Of a stretch of DNA of 64,000 bases, positions 26,515 to 34,897 are shown in pieces (position 1 is the first letter of the stretch; every line of letters starts with the position of its first letter). The stretch covers positions 682,001-746,000 of the forward strand of contig NZ_CAADFC020000016.1 of NCBI RefSeq assembly GCF_900696085.1. The letters are read 5' to 3'. The notes under the pieces are model-generated. The model saw only the letters and a program-made list of their open reading frames with translations, made no database searches and had not been told where the DNA came from. Origin of the DNA: Bradyrhizobium ivorense (GTDB lineage Bacteria; Pseudomonadota; Alphaproteobacteria; Rhizobiales; Xanthobacteraceae). Position numbers and translations under genes: made by a program.

Positions 26515-27504
26515 TTACCTGCCGCTCACGACGTCGATAACGACCTTGATATTTCCGCCTGCCTTGACGGCATCGTACGCGTCCGTCGCGGTGTCGAGCG
26601 TGAACGTCCGAGAATCAAGGATGGGGCGCACTTTGCCGGCCTCCGCCAGCTTGGCGACCTCGCGCAGGATCTCTCCATGATGCGCTCGACGTTCGCCGCT
26701 CAGCATCGGGTACAGGACAAACACGCCACTGATATCAGCGCAGCGGAATGAAGAGATCGCCAGATTGTGCGCTTCGTAGGCCGCACAGCTCGCGACACGG
26801 CCATAGTGGCGTACGGCGCCCAGGGAGGCTTCGAGCGTGTTGCCTCCGACGGTGTCATAGATGATATCGAAGCCTTTCCCGTCAGTGTATTTCCCGACAT
26901 ATTGCGCAACGGCCGTCGTGGTGTAGTCGATCGGCGTTGCGCCGAGCTCGCGCACGAGATCCCGCTTCTGGGGCTGAGCTGTCGCGTAAACGTCGGCCCC
27001 GAATGCTTTCGCGAGCTGGACAACGACGTGGCCGACGCCGCCGGCGCCGCCTTGAACAAGGACCTTCTGTCCCGGCTGCACATGTGAGCGGTCCACCAGG
27101 CCCTCCCAGGCGGTGAGTGCGACCAGCGGTAATGCGGCGGCCTCGCGCATGCTGAGGTTGGTGGGCTTCTTCGCCATCAGCGCGGCATCGACGGTCATGA
27201 ACTCCGCGAGCGAGCCCGGCAGTCCGCGCACACCCCCCGCTAGACCGTAGACCTCATCCCCGACCGCAAATCCTTTTACTCCCGGCCCGACTTCGGTGAC
27301 GACTCCGGCCGCGTCCGTTCCTAACACAGCGGGCAACTCCGGCATCGCGAAGGGCGCCTGACCGGTTCGGATCAGGTAGTCGATCGGATTGACGCCGCTG
27401 GTGTGGACGCGAATCTGCAGTTCACCTTCCTTGGGAGTTCGCGCGCTGATATCAGCGTCGCGAAAGCGGCCATTCTTGTAGCTATCGAGAACGAGTGCCC
27501 GCAT
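26515..27504 (-). CDS. Zinc-independent MDR oxidoreductase (quinone-reductase type)
   Basis: A 329-residue medium-chain dehydrogenase/reductase. The N-terminal GroES-like part has SGVNPIDYLIRTG and GTDAAGVVTEVGPGV, and the Rossmann motif is VQGGAGGVGHVVVQLAKAF. Zinc-ligand Cys/His of alcohol dehydrogenases are missing, pointing to the NADPH quinone reductase/zeta-crystallin group. It is the first gene of the minus-strand run through bdhA. The repeated motif at 27611 lies 107 bases upstream. Confidence 0.88.
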   Translation of the reverse strand: MRALVLDSYKNGRFRDADISARTPKEGELQIRVHTSGVNPIDYLIRTGQAPFAMPELPAVLGTDAAGVVTEVGPGVKGFAVGDEVYGLAGGVRGLPGSLAEFMTVDAALMAKKPTNLSMREAAALPLVALTAWEGLVDRSHVQPGQKVLVQGGAGGVGHVVVQLAKAFGADVYATAQPQKRDLVRELGATPIDYTTTAVAQYVGKYTDGKGFDIIYDTVGGNTLEASLGAVRHYGRVASCAAYEAHNLAISSFRCADISGVFVLYPMLSGERRAHHGEILREVAKLAEAGKVRPILDSRTFTLDTATDAYDAVKAGGNIKVVIDVVSGR

Positions 27505-27610
27505 GTTTGTGTTCCATGGATTTAGTGCGACGTTCGCTGCGTTTCGGCGCTCGGCTCGATCGCGGAACGACCTTCATGGACACTTGTTTGCGACGATCGC
27601 CTCGACGATT

Positions 27611-27644
27611 CCATTGGACCAAGGTGTCGGCGATACTATTGGAT
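27611..27644 (+). promoter_or_regulatory. Recurrent upstream motif, copy a
   Basis: The stretch fits the degenerate pattern CYATTGNACYWWGGTRTCG and extends about 15 bases further. Its first 32 bases match copy d (37539-37570, minus strand) at 27 positions. It sits in the 305-bp gap between the giant kinase stop and the MDR start, on the strand opposite to MDR. Possible operator. Confidence 0.5.
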
Positions 27645-27809
27645 TGATCGGTAAGGACAGATGTTTCTGAATATTTCAATACATCTGACGATACCGACGC
27701 CGATTGCTGCGCGCATTTCAAAGCGAATACCTGCCGCTCGAAAATACGAGCTTGCAGCGATAGCGACCGATTAGTCGCGGCGTCATCAAGTCGTAATGAG
27801 CGTCAGGCG

Positions 27810-30800
27810 CTACGTATCGCCTTGAATCGTCACGAACCCCTCTTGAGGACTTTCGCCGACAGACGCCCGTTCGCTGTTCGGTTCGCGGGCGTACGTTGCA
27901 TCCTCGAGTATCCGGGGAACGGAAAACGCAAATGTAGCTCCTGGACCGTCATTCGGTGTCGCCCACAGGCGGCCGCCGTGGCTTTCGACGATCGACCGAC
28001 TGACGGACAGTCCAATGCCCATTCCGTCCTTCTTGGTGGTGTAGAACGCATCGAAGAGTCTGGCCGTGCCTTCCGGACCGAAACCATGCCCCGAATCTTG
28101 CAAGATCAGGCGCAAATCGTCGCGCTCACCTCGCTCGGTCCTGATCAGCAATCGCTTCGGCCGATCGTCGATTCCGCTCATCGCGTCAGCGGCATTATTG
28201 AGCAGATTGATGATCACTTGCTGAAGCTGCACACGATCGCCCATCACAAGCGGAAGATCGTCGGTCAAGTCGACCTGCAGAATGATATTCTCTCGGCGAA
28301 GGCTACTCAACGACAACGCAATCACGTCGCGAGTTGCCTCATTCAAATCCACCGGGCCAACTGCGGGCGGCTTTCTGTTGAATAACGCTCGCAATCGCGC
28401 GATAATATCGGATGCACGATTGCCATCACGTATCGTCCGTCGCACCGTCTCGCGTGCGCCATCGAGATTTGGCGGATCAGCAGCCAGCATCCGCAGGCAG
28501 GTGCCGCTGTTGGTGACGATGCCGGACAGCGGCTGGTTCACTTCGTGCGCTATCGATGCGGTCAGCTGCCCGATCGTAGCAACACGAGTGGCGTGCGCCA
28601 ATTCCACCTGAAGCTCCTGATAGCGTTTCTCGGTTTCGCGTACCGCTTCCTCTGCTTTCCTTCGGTGGGTCAGATCGAGAACGAACGCCACACCCTGATC
28701 CTTCGCTCCATCGAAGATCGCACAAACAACGAGCACCGGCACCCGACTGCCGTCTTTCTTCCAAAACTCCTTCTCGTAGGATTCGGCAACGCCCGTTGCC
28801 AACATATCCGCGACGCGGCGCTCGGCGGCTTCGCGGTATTCCACAGGCGTGATCTCAAGCCATCGCAAGGCACCGCTGGCGAGGTCGTTGCGGTCGTACC
28901 CCACAATGTCGAGGAAGGCATCGTTGGAATCGACGATGTTTCCCTCAAGGTCCCAGATGAATATGCCGATGATGTTTGCCTCGAAGAGACGCCGGATTTT
29001 TGCCTCACGTTCGGCGAGATCAGCGTACAGATAGGTATTTTCAAGCGAGATCGCGGCCTGCAGTGCCAGCAGCTTCAGCACGGCCATTCGAACCGACGCG
29101 AAGGCGTGCGGGGTGAGATTGTTCTCGAGGTAGAGCACACCTGTCACCTTGCTGTCGTTAACGAGCGGCAAGCAAAGGATGGATCTCGCGTTGTGCTCTC
29201 GTATATACGGGTCCGAGAAATGGGTCGGGTGAGCCGACGCATCGTTGAGGATCGTAATTTCTCGGGTTCGAATGACATAGTGGACGATAGAATCGGGAAG
29301 CGGCGCGGCCGAGTTGAACGGCCGGCGAACCTTGATGGCGTCCTGGTCGATGACAGCTTCGGCTTCCTGCCGCAAACTACCGCCGCGCGCCAGCAGTAAT
29401 ACGCCGCGCTGAGCACCCGCGTGCTCGATGGCGAGGCGCATGAGAGTGTCGACCAGCTTCTCCAGCACCATCTCACCCGACACCGCCTGCGACACCTTCA
29501 CGACGGTTGCGAGGTCGAGGTGCTCGACCGGGGTAGCGACGGTCGCTGACAAACCGTGCGTCGACGGCGATCCATTCAGGAACGGATGGAGTGTGTCGAG
29601 CTGCCGTACCTTTCCTTCCGCTCCCCAGCTCAGATAGCAGGAACGAGCCTCTCGCAGATAAGCCTTTGCGATGATCTCAAAGCCGCGGGACGCATGAAAG
29701 CGCGCCGCGAGCTCGTTGGCGATTGCCTCATTGTGAACGAATCGGTTTGCTCGCGCGGAAGCGATGGCACGCTCATACATCCGTTCGGCCTCGAGCTCCC
29801 TGCCGGTAATACGCGCAATTTCGGCGCCGACGAGTGCCGCGCGGTTCTCAAAGTTCTCCGGGCAGTTCTGGGCCCAAGCCTCAAGCTGCTCGCGATGAAG
29901 TGTGATGGCGTCCAGCCCGCTTTGGCATGAATCCGGCTCTGACGTGCGGTACGAGGCCGCCAAGGCAAGCGCCCGGTAGAAATGATACTCTGCCGTTTCG
30001 AACATCGACGGTGACGCCCACAGGAATCGCTGCGCTCTCTCGGAGGACTCCACGGCGGCCACATGGTCACCGGCAAGGAAGCGCGCCTGGAGCTTGCGGA
30101 TCCAATACCAGCCCTCGGCCAGCGCAAGAGCCGGGTTACTAGCCAAACGACCTTCGAAGCAGCGTTCGTCAAACCCCGTGTCGTCAAATGAGCCGAATGT
30201 CGGCGTCAAGCCACGCAGAGTCCGGATCAGCGCGAGTTGTGTCCGCATGCGGTCGACTGCGAGGGCAAACGGCATCTTCTGCACAAAGGCGAGACCGCGC
30301 TCGACTTCGGCCTGCACTCCTTCGAGTGGATCGCCCGCAGCCAAGAGGTTCGTGTTCAAATAGGCGAAGCAGTACGCCTCGAAGTTGAGGTCTCCCGTGC
30401 GGTTTGCCGTATCGGACGCACGACGTAGCAGATCGCGCCCCTCCCGGACGTGCTTCACCCAGGGTGTCACAAAGCTCCCAAAGTTGAAGTAGATCCTCGT
30501 TTGAAAGCGCCTAAGACCCCGTTGTTCGACCAGATCATAGCTAAGCTGACCGAACCGGAAGCCGGTTTGGTAATCGCCGAAACGGGGCCCAGCGAGGAAG
30601 CCGACCACAGCATAGGCCAGACAAGCCCCGTCACAATTGCCGCCCTCAAGACTAAGATTGACGGCATAGGCTCCGATCAACGAAAGCAGGTGCGGATCCG
30701 TGTACAAGGCCGGCACCGAAAGCTTGGCCAAAACATCGAGCGTCGCAAGCGATGACGAATCTTGCATCAAAGGCAGATCGACGAGGGCCGCGATCGGCCG

Positions 30801-33428
30801 GCCACCCAGCCGCGCCCCGATTCGTTCATATTCGAGTTGCGCTTCCTCTGCCGTCGGATGCGGCGACCACCTGATCCCCAAATGCCCAAGGAAATCGAGA
30901 CCGACGTCGACCGCCGCATCAGTCCGGCCCAGCATAAGGTACAGATCTATCCGGAGGCAGGCCACGCTGGCTCGTTCGATAGTTGTCGCAGCCCGTGTTG
31001 CCAAAGCCGCCAGCCTGTCTTCCGCGGCGGCCGACGCGCCGGTCAGGAACTCGCATTCCGCAAGGCTCAATTGCAGCTCGAAGACGAGTTCGTGCCGGTG
31101 CTCGCGGCAATCCTCCGGCAGCAATGCGGCGCCGACGGTGAGATAATTCAGCGCCGATGCGTACGCAGTGGACGCCTTTGCGCGTTGCCCCGCGAGCAGA
31201 TTGAGCTCAACGAGCCGCTCTCGCTCGTTCATCGAGGTGATCAGAATCGCCCCACGGTTGAGATGATTGACAATGTCGAAGATCGCTTCATTCCGCGCTT
31301 CCGGAGCCGTTTGCGTCGCAAGCAATCTTCCGATCCGAAGATGGGTTTCAGCTCGCTTTGCTACCGGGATCAACGAATAGGCGGTCTCCTGCACCCGGTC
31401 GTGGGCGAACTTGTACTCAGCCGCCAGAGGAACGATCAGCCCCTGGCGAAGGGCTTCCAACAGATCGGCGTGCACCCGCTCTTTCGAAATCCTGAGAACT
31501 GTCGAGAGCGTCGCGACGTCCGCAGCATTGCCTAGAGCAGCCAGCTGTTGTAATGCCTTCCGCGTGTCAGCGGACAGACGGTTCAGCTTCCAAAGCAGCA
31601 GGTCAACCACATTGTCAGTGTAAGCTTTGGCGCGAATACGCTCGAGATCCCAGCTCCATCGCGCATCGTCATGACCAAAGGTGAGCAAGCCTCCTTCGGT
31701 GAGCACGGATAGAAACTGGATCACGAAGAACGGATTGCCTGCGGTCTTTTCGTATACGAGTTGCGCAAGCGGCGCGGCGTGCTCCGACTCGCAACGAAGA
31801 GCATCCGCAACCAGTTGGTTGACGTGACCATGCGCAAGAGGCGCGAGCGTAATCTCCTGTATCCTGCCTCCCTCTCGCCGGATCGCATCCAGCGCGCGCG
31901 TGAGCGGGTGAGCTGCGGTTACCTCGTTATTGCGGTAGGCACCGATCACCAGCAGGTGACGGACATCCGACTGGGTCAGCAAATTCTCGATGAAATCAAG
32001 CGTGGCCGCATCGAGCCACTGCAGATCGTCGAGAAACAAGACCAAGGGATGGTCGGGCCGAGCAAAAACTCTGATGAACCGTCGAAACACGAGCTGGAAG
32101 CGGGCTTTCGCCTCCGGCGGCGCAAGTTCGGGAACCGCGGGCTGTTGTCCGATGATCAGCTTCAATTCTGGGACGAGGTCGACAATGAGCTGGGCGTTTG
32201 GGCCGAGAGCCTCAATGAAGGCGCAACGCCATTTACTGAGCTCGACCTCACCTTCTCCGAGCAGTTGACGAACTTGGCTCTGAAAGGCTTGCGCCAACGT
32301 GGCATATGGGATGTCGCGCTTGTACTGGTCGAACTTGCCCGATGCAAAACGACCGCACGTGCCAACCAGCTCCTTGTGCAGCTCGTCGACCAAAGCCGAT
32401 TTACCGATCCCGGAATATCCCGAGACCAGCACCAAACCGACCGTTCCGGTCGCCAACACGCCGTCGAGACAGGCGATGAGGGTGGCGACGTCGTGCTCTC
32501 TTCCATAAAGTTTCTCGGGTACGAGAACTCGGTTCGGGATATCACGTTCGCCAAGACGAAATGGGGCGATCCGACGATCCGTGCTCCACTCTGCAAGGCA
32601 GCGTTGAAGGTCCCGCTCCAATCCGGCTGCCGTCTGGTAACGGTCCTCCGCTGGCTTCGAAAGCAGCTTCATGACAACTGCAGAAATCGCTTGCGGTACC
32701 TCAGGCGCCAGATCAGCCGGCGAGCGCGGCTGGCGCGCGATGTGACAATGGATCCATTCAATCGTATCAACGGCCTCGAAAGGCGGACGCCCCGTCAACA
32801 ATTCATAGAAGATAATACCGAGCGCATAGAGATCGCTACGGGAGTCAATTGATCGGTTCATCCTCCCCGTCTGCTCGGGCGCCATGTAAGCAGGCGTTCC
32901 CGCGATGAGCTGAGACGACTCGGACGCCTGCCGTTCGCGTGGAAGGGGCGAAGCCATTCCGAAGCCTGTAAGGCGCGCGCCGCCATCCGTGCAATTCAGC
33001 ATGATGCAGGCGGGCTTAATATTCTTATGAACCAGCCCGCGCTGGTGCATTTTCCCGACTGACCGCACGATCGCGATGGCCACGCGCAGGAAGTTCTCGA
33101 TCTCCAAGGGCCTGCCAAGCCGTTGGCTCAGCAGCTCGCCGCCGGGATCTTCGAGCACTAGAATGGTTCGACCCCGCCCCTCGACAAACTCCAGCGGCCG
33201 GATTGCCCAACTACCCTCGAGGTGCTCCCGCAGTCCGTATTCACGCGCGAGCCGCTCGATGCTGCCAGGTATCGGATGTTCCGCCGCGACAAACGCAACA
33301 ATGATGGAATTGCGATTGCCCTCGGCATCGCAGCACCACGTCCTGCAGAAGAGCGTTCCGCTTTCTTCCCACAACACTTGGAGCGAACTGCGCTCCTCGA
33401 CCAATCCAAATAGCGACGGGCCACTCAT
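27810..33428 (-). CDS. Pseudokinase-ATPase-GAF-PAS sensor histidine kinase
   Basis: An 1872-residue multidomain sensor. Residues about 10-275 are protein-kinase-like, but the catalytic-loop HRD is HKN (134-136) and DFG is GFG (155-157), so phosphotransfer is unlikely. A STAND-type ATPase follows with Walker A GYSGIGKSALVDEL and LFLDDLQWLD, then a long TPR-like helical stretch to about residue 1280. A GAF domain, a PAS domain (RRLFEANIIGIFIWDLEGNI) and a terminal histidine kinase (SIAHEVNQPLSG; DGMGIGLSVSRSI) come next. The transmitter is a close paralogue of that at 34894. The ATG has GGAGG upstream. No membrane segment is apparent. Confidence 0.9.
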   Translation of the reverse strand: MSGPSLFGLVEERSSLQVLWEESGTLFCRTWCCDAEGNRNSIIVAFVAAEHPIPGSIERLAREYGLREHLEGSWAIRPLEFVEGRGRTILVLEDPGGELLSQRLGRPLEIENFLRVAIAIVRSVGKMHQRGLVHKNIKPACIMLNCTDGGARLTGFGMASPLPRERQASESSQLIAGTPAYMAPEQTGRMNRSIDSRSDLYALGIIFYELLTGRPPFEAVDTIEWIHCHIARQPRSPADLAPEVPQAISAVVMKLLSKPAEDRYQTAAGLERDLQRCLAEWSTDRRIAPFRLGERDIPNRVLVPEKLYGREHDVATLIACLDGVLATGTVGLVLVSGYSGIGKSALVDELHKELVGTCGRFASGKFDQYKRDIPYATLAQAFQSQVRQLLGEGEVELSKWRCAFIEALGPNAQLIVDLVPELKLIIGQQPAVPELAPPEAKARFQLVFRRFIRVFARPDHPLVLFLDDLQWLDAATLDFIENLLTQSDVRHLLVIGAYRNNEVTAAHPLTRALDAIRREGGRIQEITLAPLAHGHVNQLVADALRCESEHAAPLAQLVYEKTAGNPFFVIQFLSVLTEGGLLTFGHDDARWSWDLERIRAKAYTDNVVDLLLWKLNRLSADTRKALQQLAALGNAADVATLSTVLRISKERVHADLLEALRQGLIVPLAAEYKFAHDRVQETAYSLIPVAKRAETHLRIGRLLATQTAPEARNEAIFDIVNHLNRGAILITSMNERERLVELNLLAGQRAKASTAYASALNYLTVGAALLPEDCREHRHELVFELQLSLAECEFLTGASAAAEDRLAALATRAATTIERASVACLRIDLYLMLGRTDAAVDVGLDFLGHLGIRWSPHPTAEEAQLEYERIGARLGGRPIAALVDLPLMQDSSSLATLDVLAKLSVPALYTDPHLLSLIGAYAVNLSLEGGNCDGACLAYAVVGFLAGPRFGDYQTGFRFGQLSYDLVEQRGLRRFQTRIYFNFGSFVTPWVKHVREGRDLLRRASDTANRTGDLNFEAYCFAYLNTNLLAAGDPLEGVQAEVERGLAFVQKMPFALAVDRMRTQLALIRTLRGLTPTFGSFDDTGFDERCFEGRLASNPALALAEGWYWIRKLQARFLAGDHVAAVESSERAQRFLWASPSMFETAEYHFYRALALAASYRTSEPDSCQSGLDAITLHREQLEAWAQNCPENFENRAALVGAEIARITGRELEAERMYERAIASARANRFVHNEAIANELAARFHASRGFEIIAKAYLREARSCYLSWGAEGKVRQLDTLHPFLNGSPSTHGLSATVATPVEHLDLATVVKVSQAVSGEMVLEKLVDTLMRLAIEHAGAQRGVLLLARGGSLRQEAEAVIDQDAIKVRRPFNSAAPLPDSIVHYVIRTREITILNDASAHPTHFSDPYIREHNARSILCLPLVNDSKVTGVLYLENNLTPHAFASVRMAVLKLLALQAAISLENTYLYADLAEREAKIRRLFEANIIGIFIWDLEGNIVDSNDAFLDIVGYDRNDLASGALRWLEITPVEYREAAERRVADMLATGVAESYEKEFWKKDGSRVPVLVVCAIFDGAKDQGVAFVLDLTHRRKAEEAVRETEKRYQELQVELAHATRVATIGQLTASIAHEVNQPLSGIVTNSGTCLRMLAADPPNLDGARETVRRTIRDGNRASDIIARLRALFNRKPPAVGPVDLNEATRDVIALSLSSLRRENIILQVDLTDDLPLVMGDRVQLQQVIINLLNNAADAMSGIDDRPKRLLIRTERGERDDLRLILQDSGHGFGPEGTARLFDAFYTTKKDGMGIGLSVSRSIVESHGGRLWATPNDGPGATFAFSVPRILEDATYAREPNSERASVGESPQEGFVTIQGDT

Positions 33429-33744
33429 GCGCCGCCTCCACCGATGAGCAACGGCTGTCCAAATTGTGAGCGCACGGTTTGTGCCTCGTTAGCTCGGCCG
33501 GGCACGATTGAGCATGTGCTGACTTGAGCTTTCATAGCGCAGCCCGCTGCCACTTAGGAAGTGATCAGCGCTTCAATTTTCTTCAACTACCCCGCAAGTT
33601 TAGGCAATATCGCCGGAACTTGATCGGCACGACGGTGCCGGCAGCTTCCCCGGATAATGGCCGGCGATATGCCAACTAACAATCATTGTCCGAGATCAAT
33701 TGGACCCCGATTCGATCGGATTACCGCGAACGTCAGGGGGAACT

Positions 33745-33763
33745 CTATTGCACTATGGTATCG
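33745..33763 (+). promoter_or_regulatory. Recurrent upstream motif, copy b
   Basis: CTATTGCACTATGGTATCG fits the degenerate pattern of copies a, c and d. It lies in the 375-bp gap (33429-33803) upstream of the giant kinase, on the strand opposite to it. A second, looser related stretch with ATTGGACC and ATCGGATTACC starts near 33697. Nothing else is visible in this gap. Confidence 0.45.
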
Positions 33764-33803
33764 CCCGCACCCTTGAGACCGTGCCTGCCTTGGCCGACTG
33801 ACC

Positions 33804-34469
33804 CTACTGTGCAATGCCGAGCCTGCCCGCAATGTTCACCAGTTCGGCAAAGGAGGCGACATTCATTTTGCGCATCACCTGTCCCCGATGCGCCTTGACC
33901 GTTATCTCGCTGATACCGAGTTCGTAACCAACCTGCTTGTTGAGAAGCCCGCGAACGACAAGAGCCATCACCTCCTGTTCACGGCGGCTGAGAGAAGCAT
34001 AGCGATCTCGCAGCGCTCGTATCTCCGATTCGAGACGAAGCGCTGCATCGCTGCGCGAGATTGCATGCTGGATGGCGTTCAGCAGGATCGAATCGTTGAA
34101 TGGCTTGGTCAGGAATTCAACAGCCCCTCCCTTCATAGCCTGCACCGTCATCGGCACGTTGCCGTGCCCCGTGATGAAGATGATGGGCATGTCAGGCCGG
34201 TCCACGACGACACGCTTCTGCAGCTCGAGGCCGTCGAGGCCCGGCAGACGAACATCCAGAATCAGGCAGTTTGGAACGGAAACTCGGGGGCGCGACAGGA
34301 ATTGCTGTGCGGACTCGAACGTCTCCGCTTGCCAACCGGCATGACTGATCAGCAATTCGAGGGACTCGCGCACGGAGATGTCGTCATCAATAACGAAGAC
34401 GATCGGCCCATCCTGCGGCATGGCGAGCGTCCCGGCTTTTCGATTGAACTCCTCGACCGGCCATTTCAT
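33804..34469 (-). CDS. FixJ/LuxR-family response regulator
   Basis: A 221-residue regulator: receiver with acidic pocket VIDDD, phosphoacceptor in LILDVRLPGLDG, Thr in FITGHG and Lys in FLTKPF, then a LuxR-type HTH (LSRREQEVMALVVRGLLNKQ; ISEITVKAHRGQVMRKM). The layout is that of FixJ/NodW-class activators. It is the last gene of the PAS kinase-receiver-FixJ unit, 56 bases after the receiver gene. An internal Met (residue 17) is an alternative start. Confidence 0.92.
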   Translation of the reverse strand: MKWPVEEFNRKAGTLAMPQDGPIVFVIDDDISVRESLELLISHAGWQAETFESAQQFLSRPRVSVPNCLILDVRLPGLDGLELQKRVVVDRPDMPIIFITGHGNVPMTVQAMKGGAVEFLTKPFNDSILLNAIQHAISRSDAALRLESEIRALRDRYASLSRREQEVMALVVRGLLNKQVGYELGISEITVKAHRGQVMRKMNVASFAELVNIAGRLGIAQ

Positions 34470-34525
34470 TGTAGATGTTCCATCTTCTGAAGCGCAAGGG
34501 GTTTAAATGCTACGGAACCGGGTGA

Positions 34526-34897
34526 TCAATTCACTCCGAAGGCAACGGTGAGTGCTGCCAACAAAGCGGCGTCGCTGAAGGGCTTCGACAAGCAATCTGC
34601 GGCGCCCTGCTCCAGCATTTTCGGACGCGTGGACTCGTCGCCCTGCGCCGTGACGAAAATTACCGGAATATTGTTATTGCGGCGCATCAGTTCTCTGTGA
34701 AGTTCAGGTCCCGTCATACCAGGCATTGCGATATCGAGGATCAAACAACGCGTTTGCTCTACAATTTCTGAGGCGAGAAACTCCTCGGCGGACGAAAACG
34801 CCTGAGCAGCATAGCCAAGCTCCTTCAGCAAGTCGGGCAAGGACTCCCGAACGGATTCATCGTCGTCAATGACGGTTACAAGCAACTGCGTCGTCAT
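34526..34897 (-). CDS. Single-domain response regulator
   Basis: A 123-residue stand-alone receiver (VIDDDESVRESL; phosphoacceptor in LILDIAMPGMTG; FVTAQGD; LSKPFSD). It overlaps the kinase stop by four bases (ATGA). With no output domain it may relay phosphate, act as a sink, or bind a partner protein; it is related to the receiver of the FixJ-like protein next to it. Confidence 0.9.
   Translation of the reverse strand: MTTQLLVTVIDDDESVRESLPDLLKELGYAAQAFSSAEEFLASEIVEQTRCLILDIAMPGMTGPELHRELMRRNNNIPVIFVTAQGDESTRPKMLEQGAADCLSKPFSDAALLAALTVAFGVN

Noticed and set aside
31761..32852. 363-codon plus-strand frame inside the giant kinase gene
   Set aside because: Antisense shadow of the ATPase part; its sequence has no motif and the minus-strand gene is clear.
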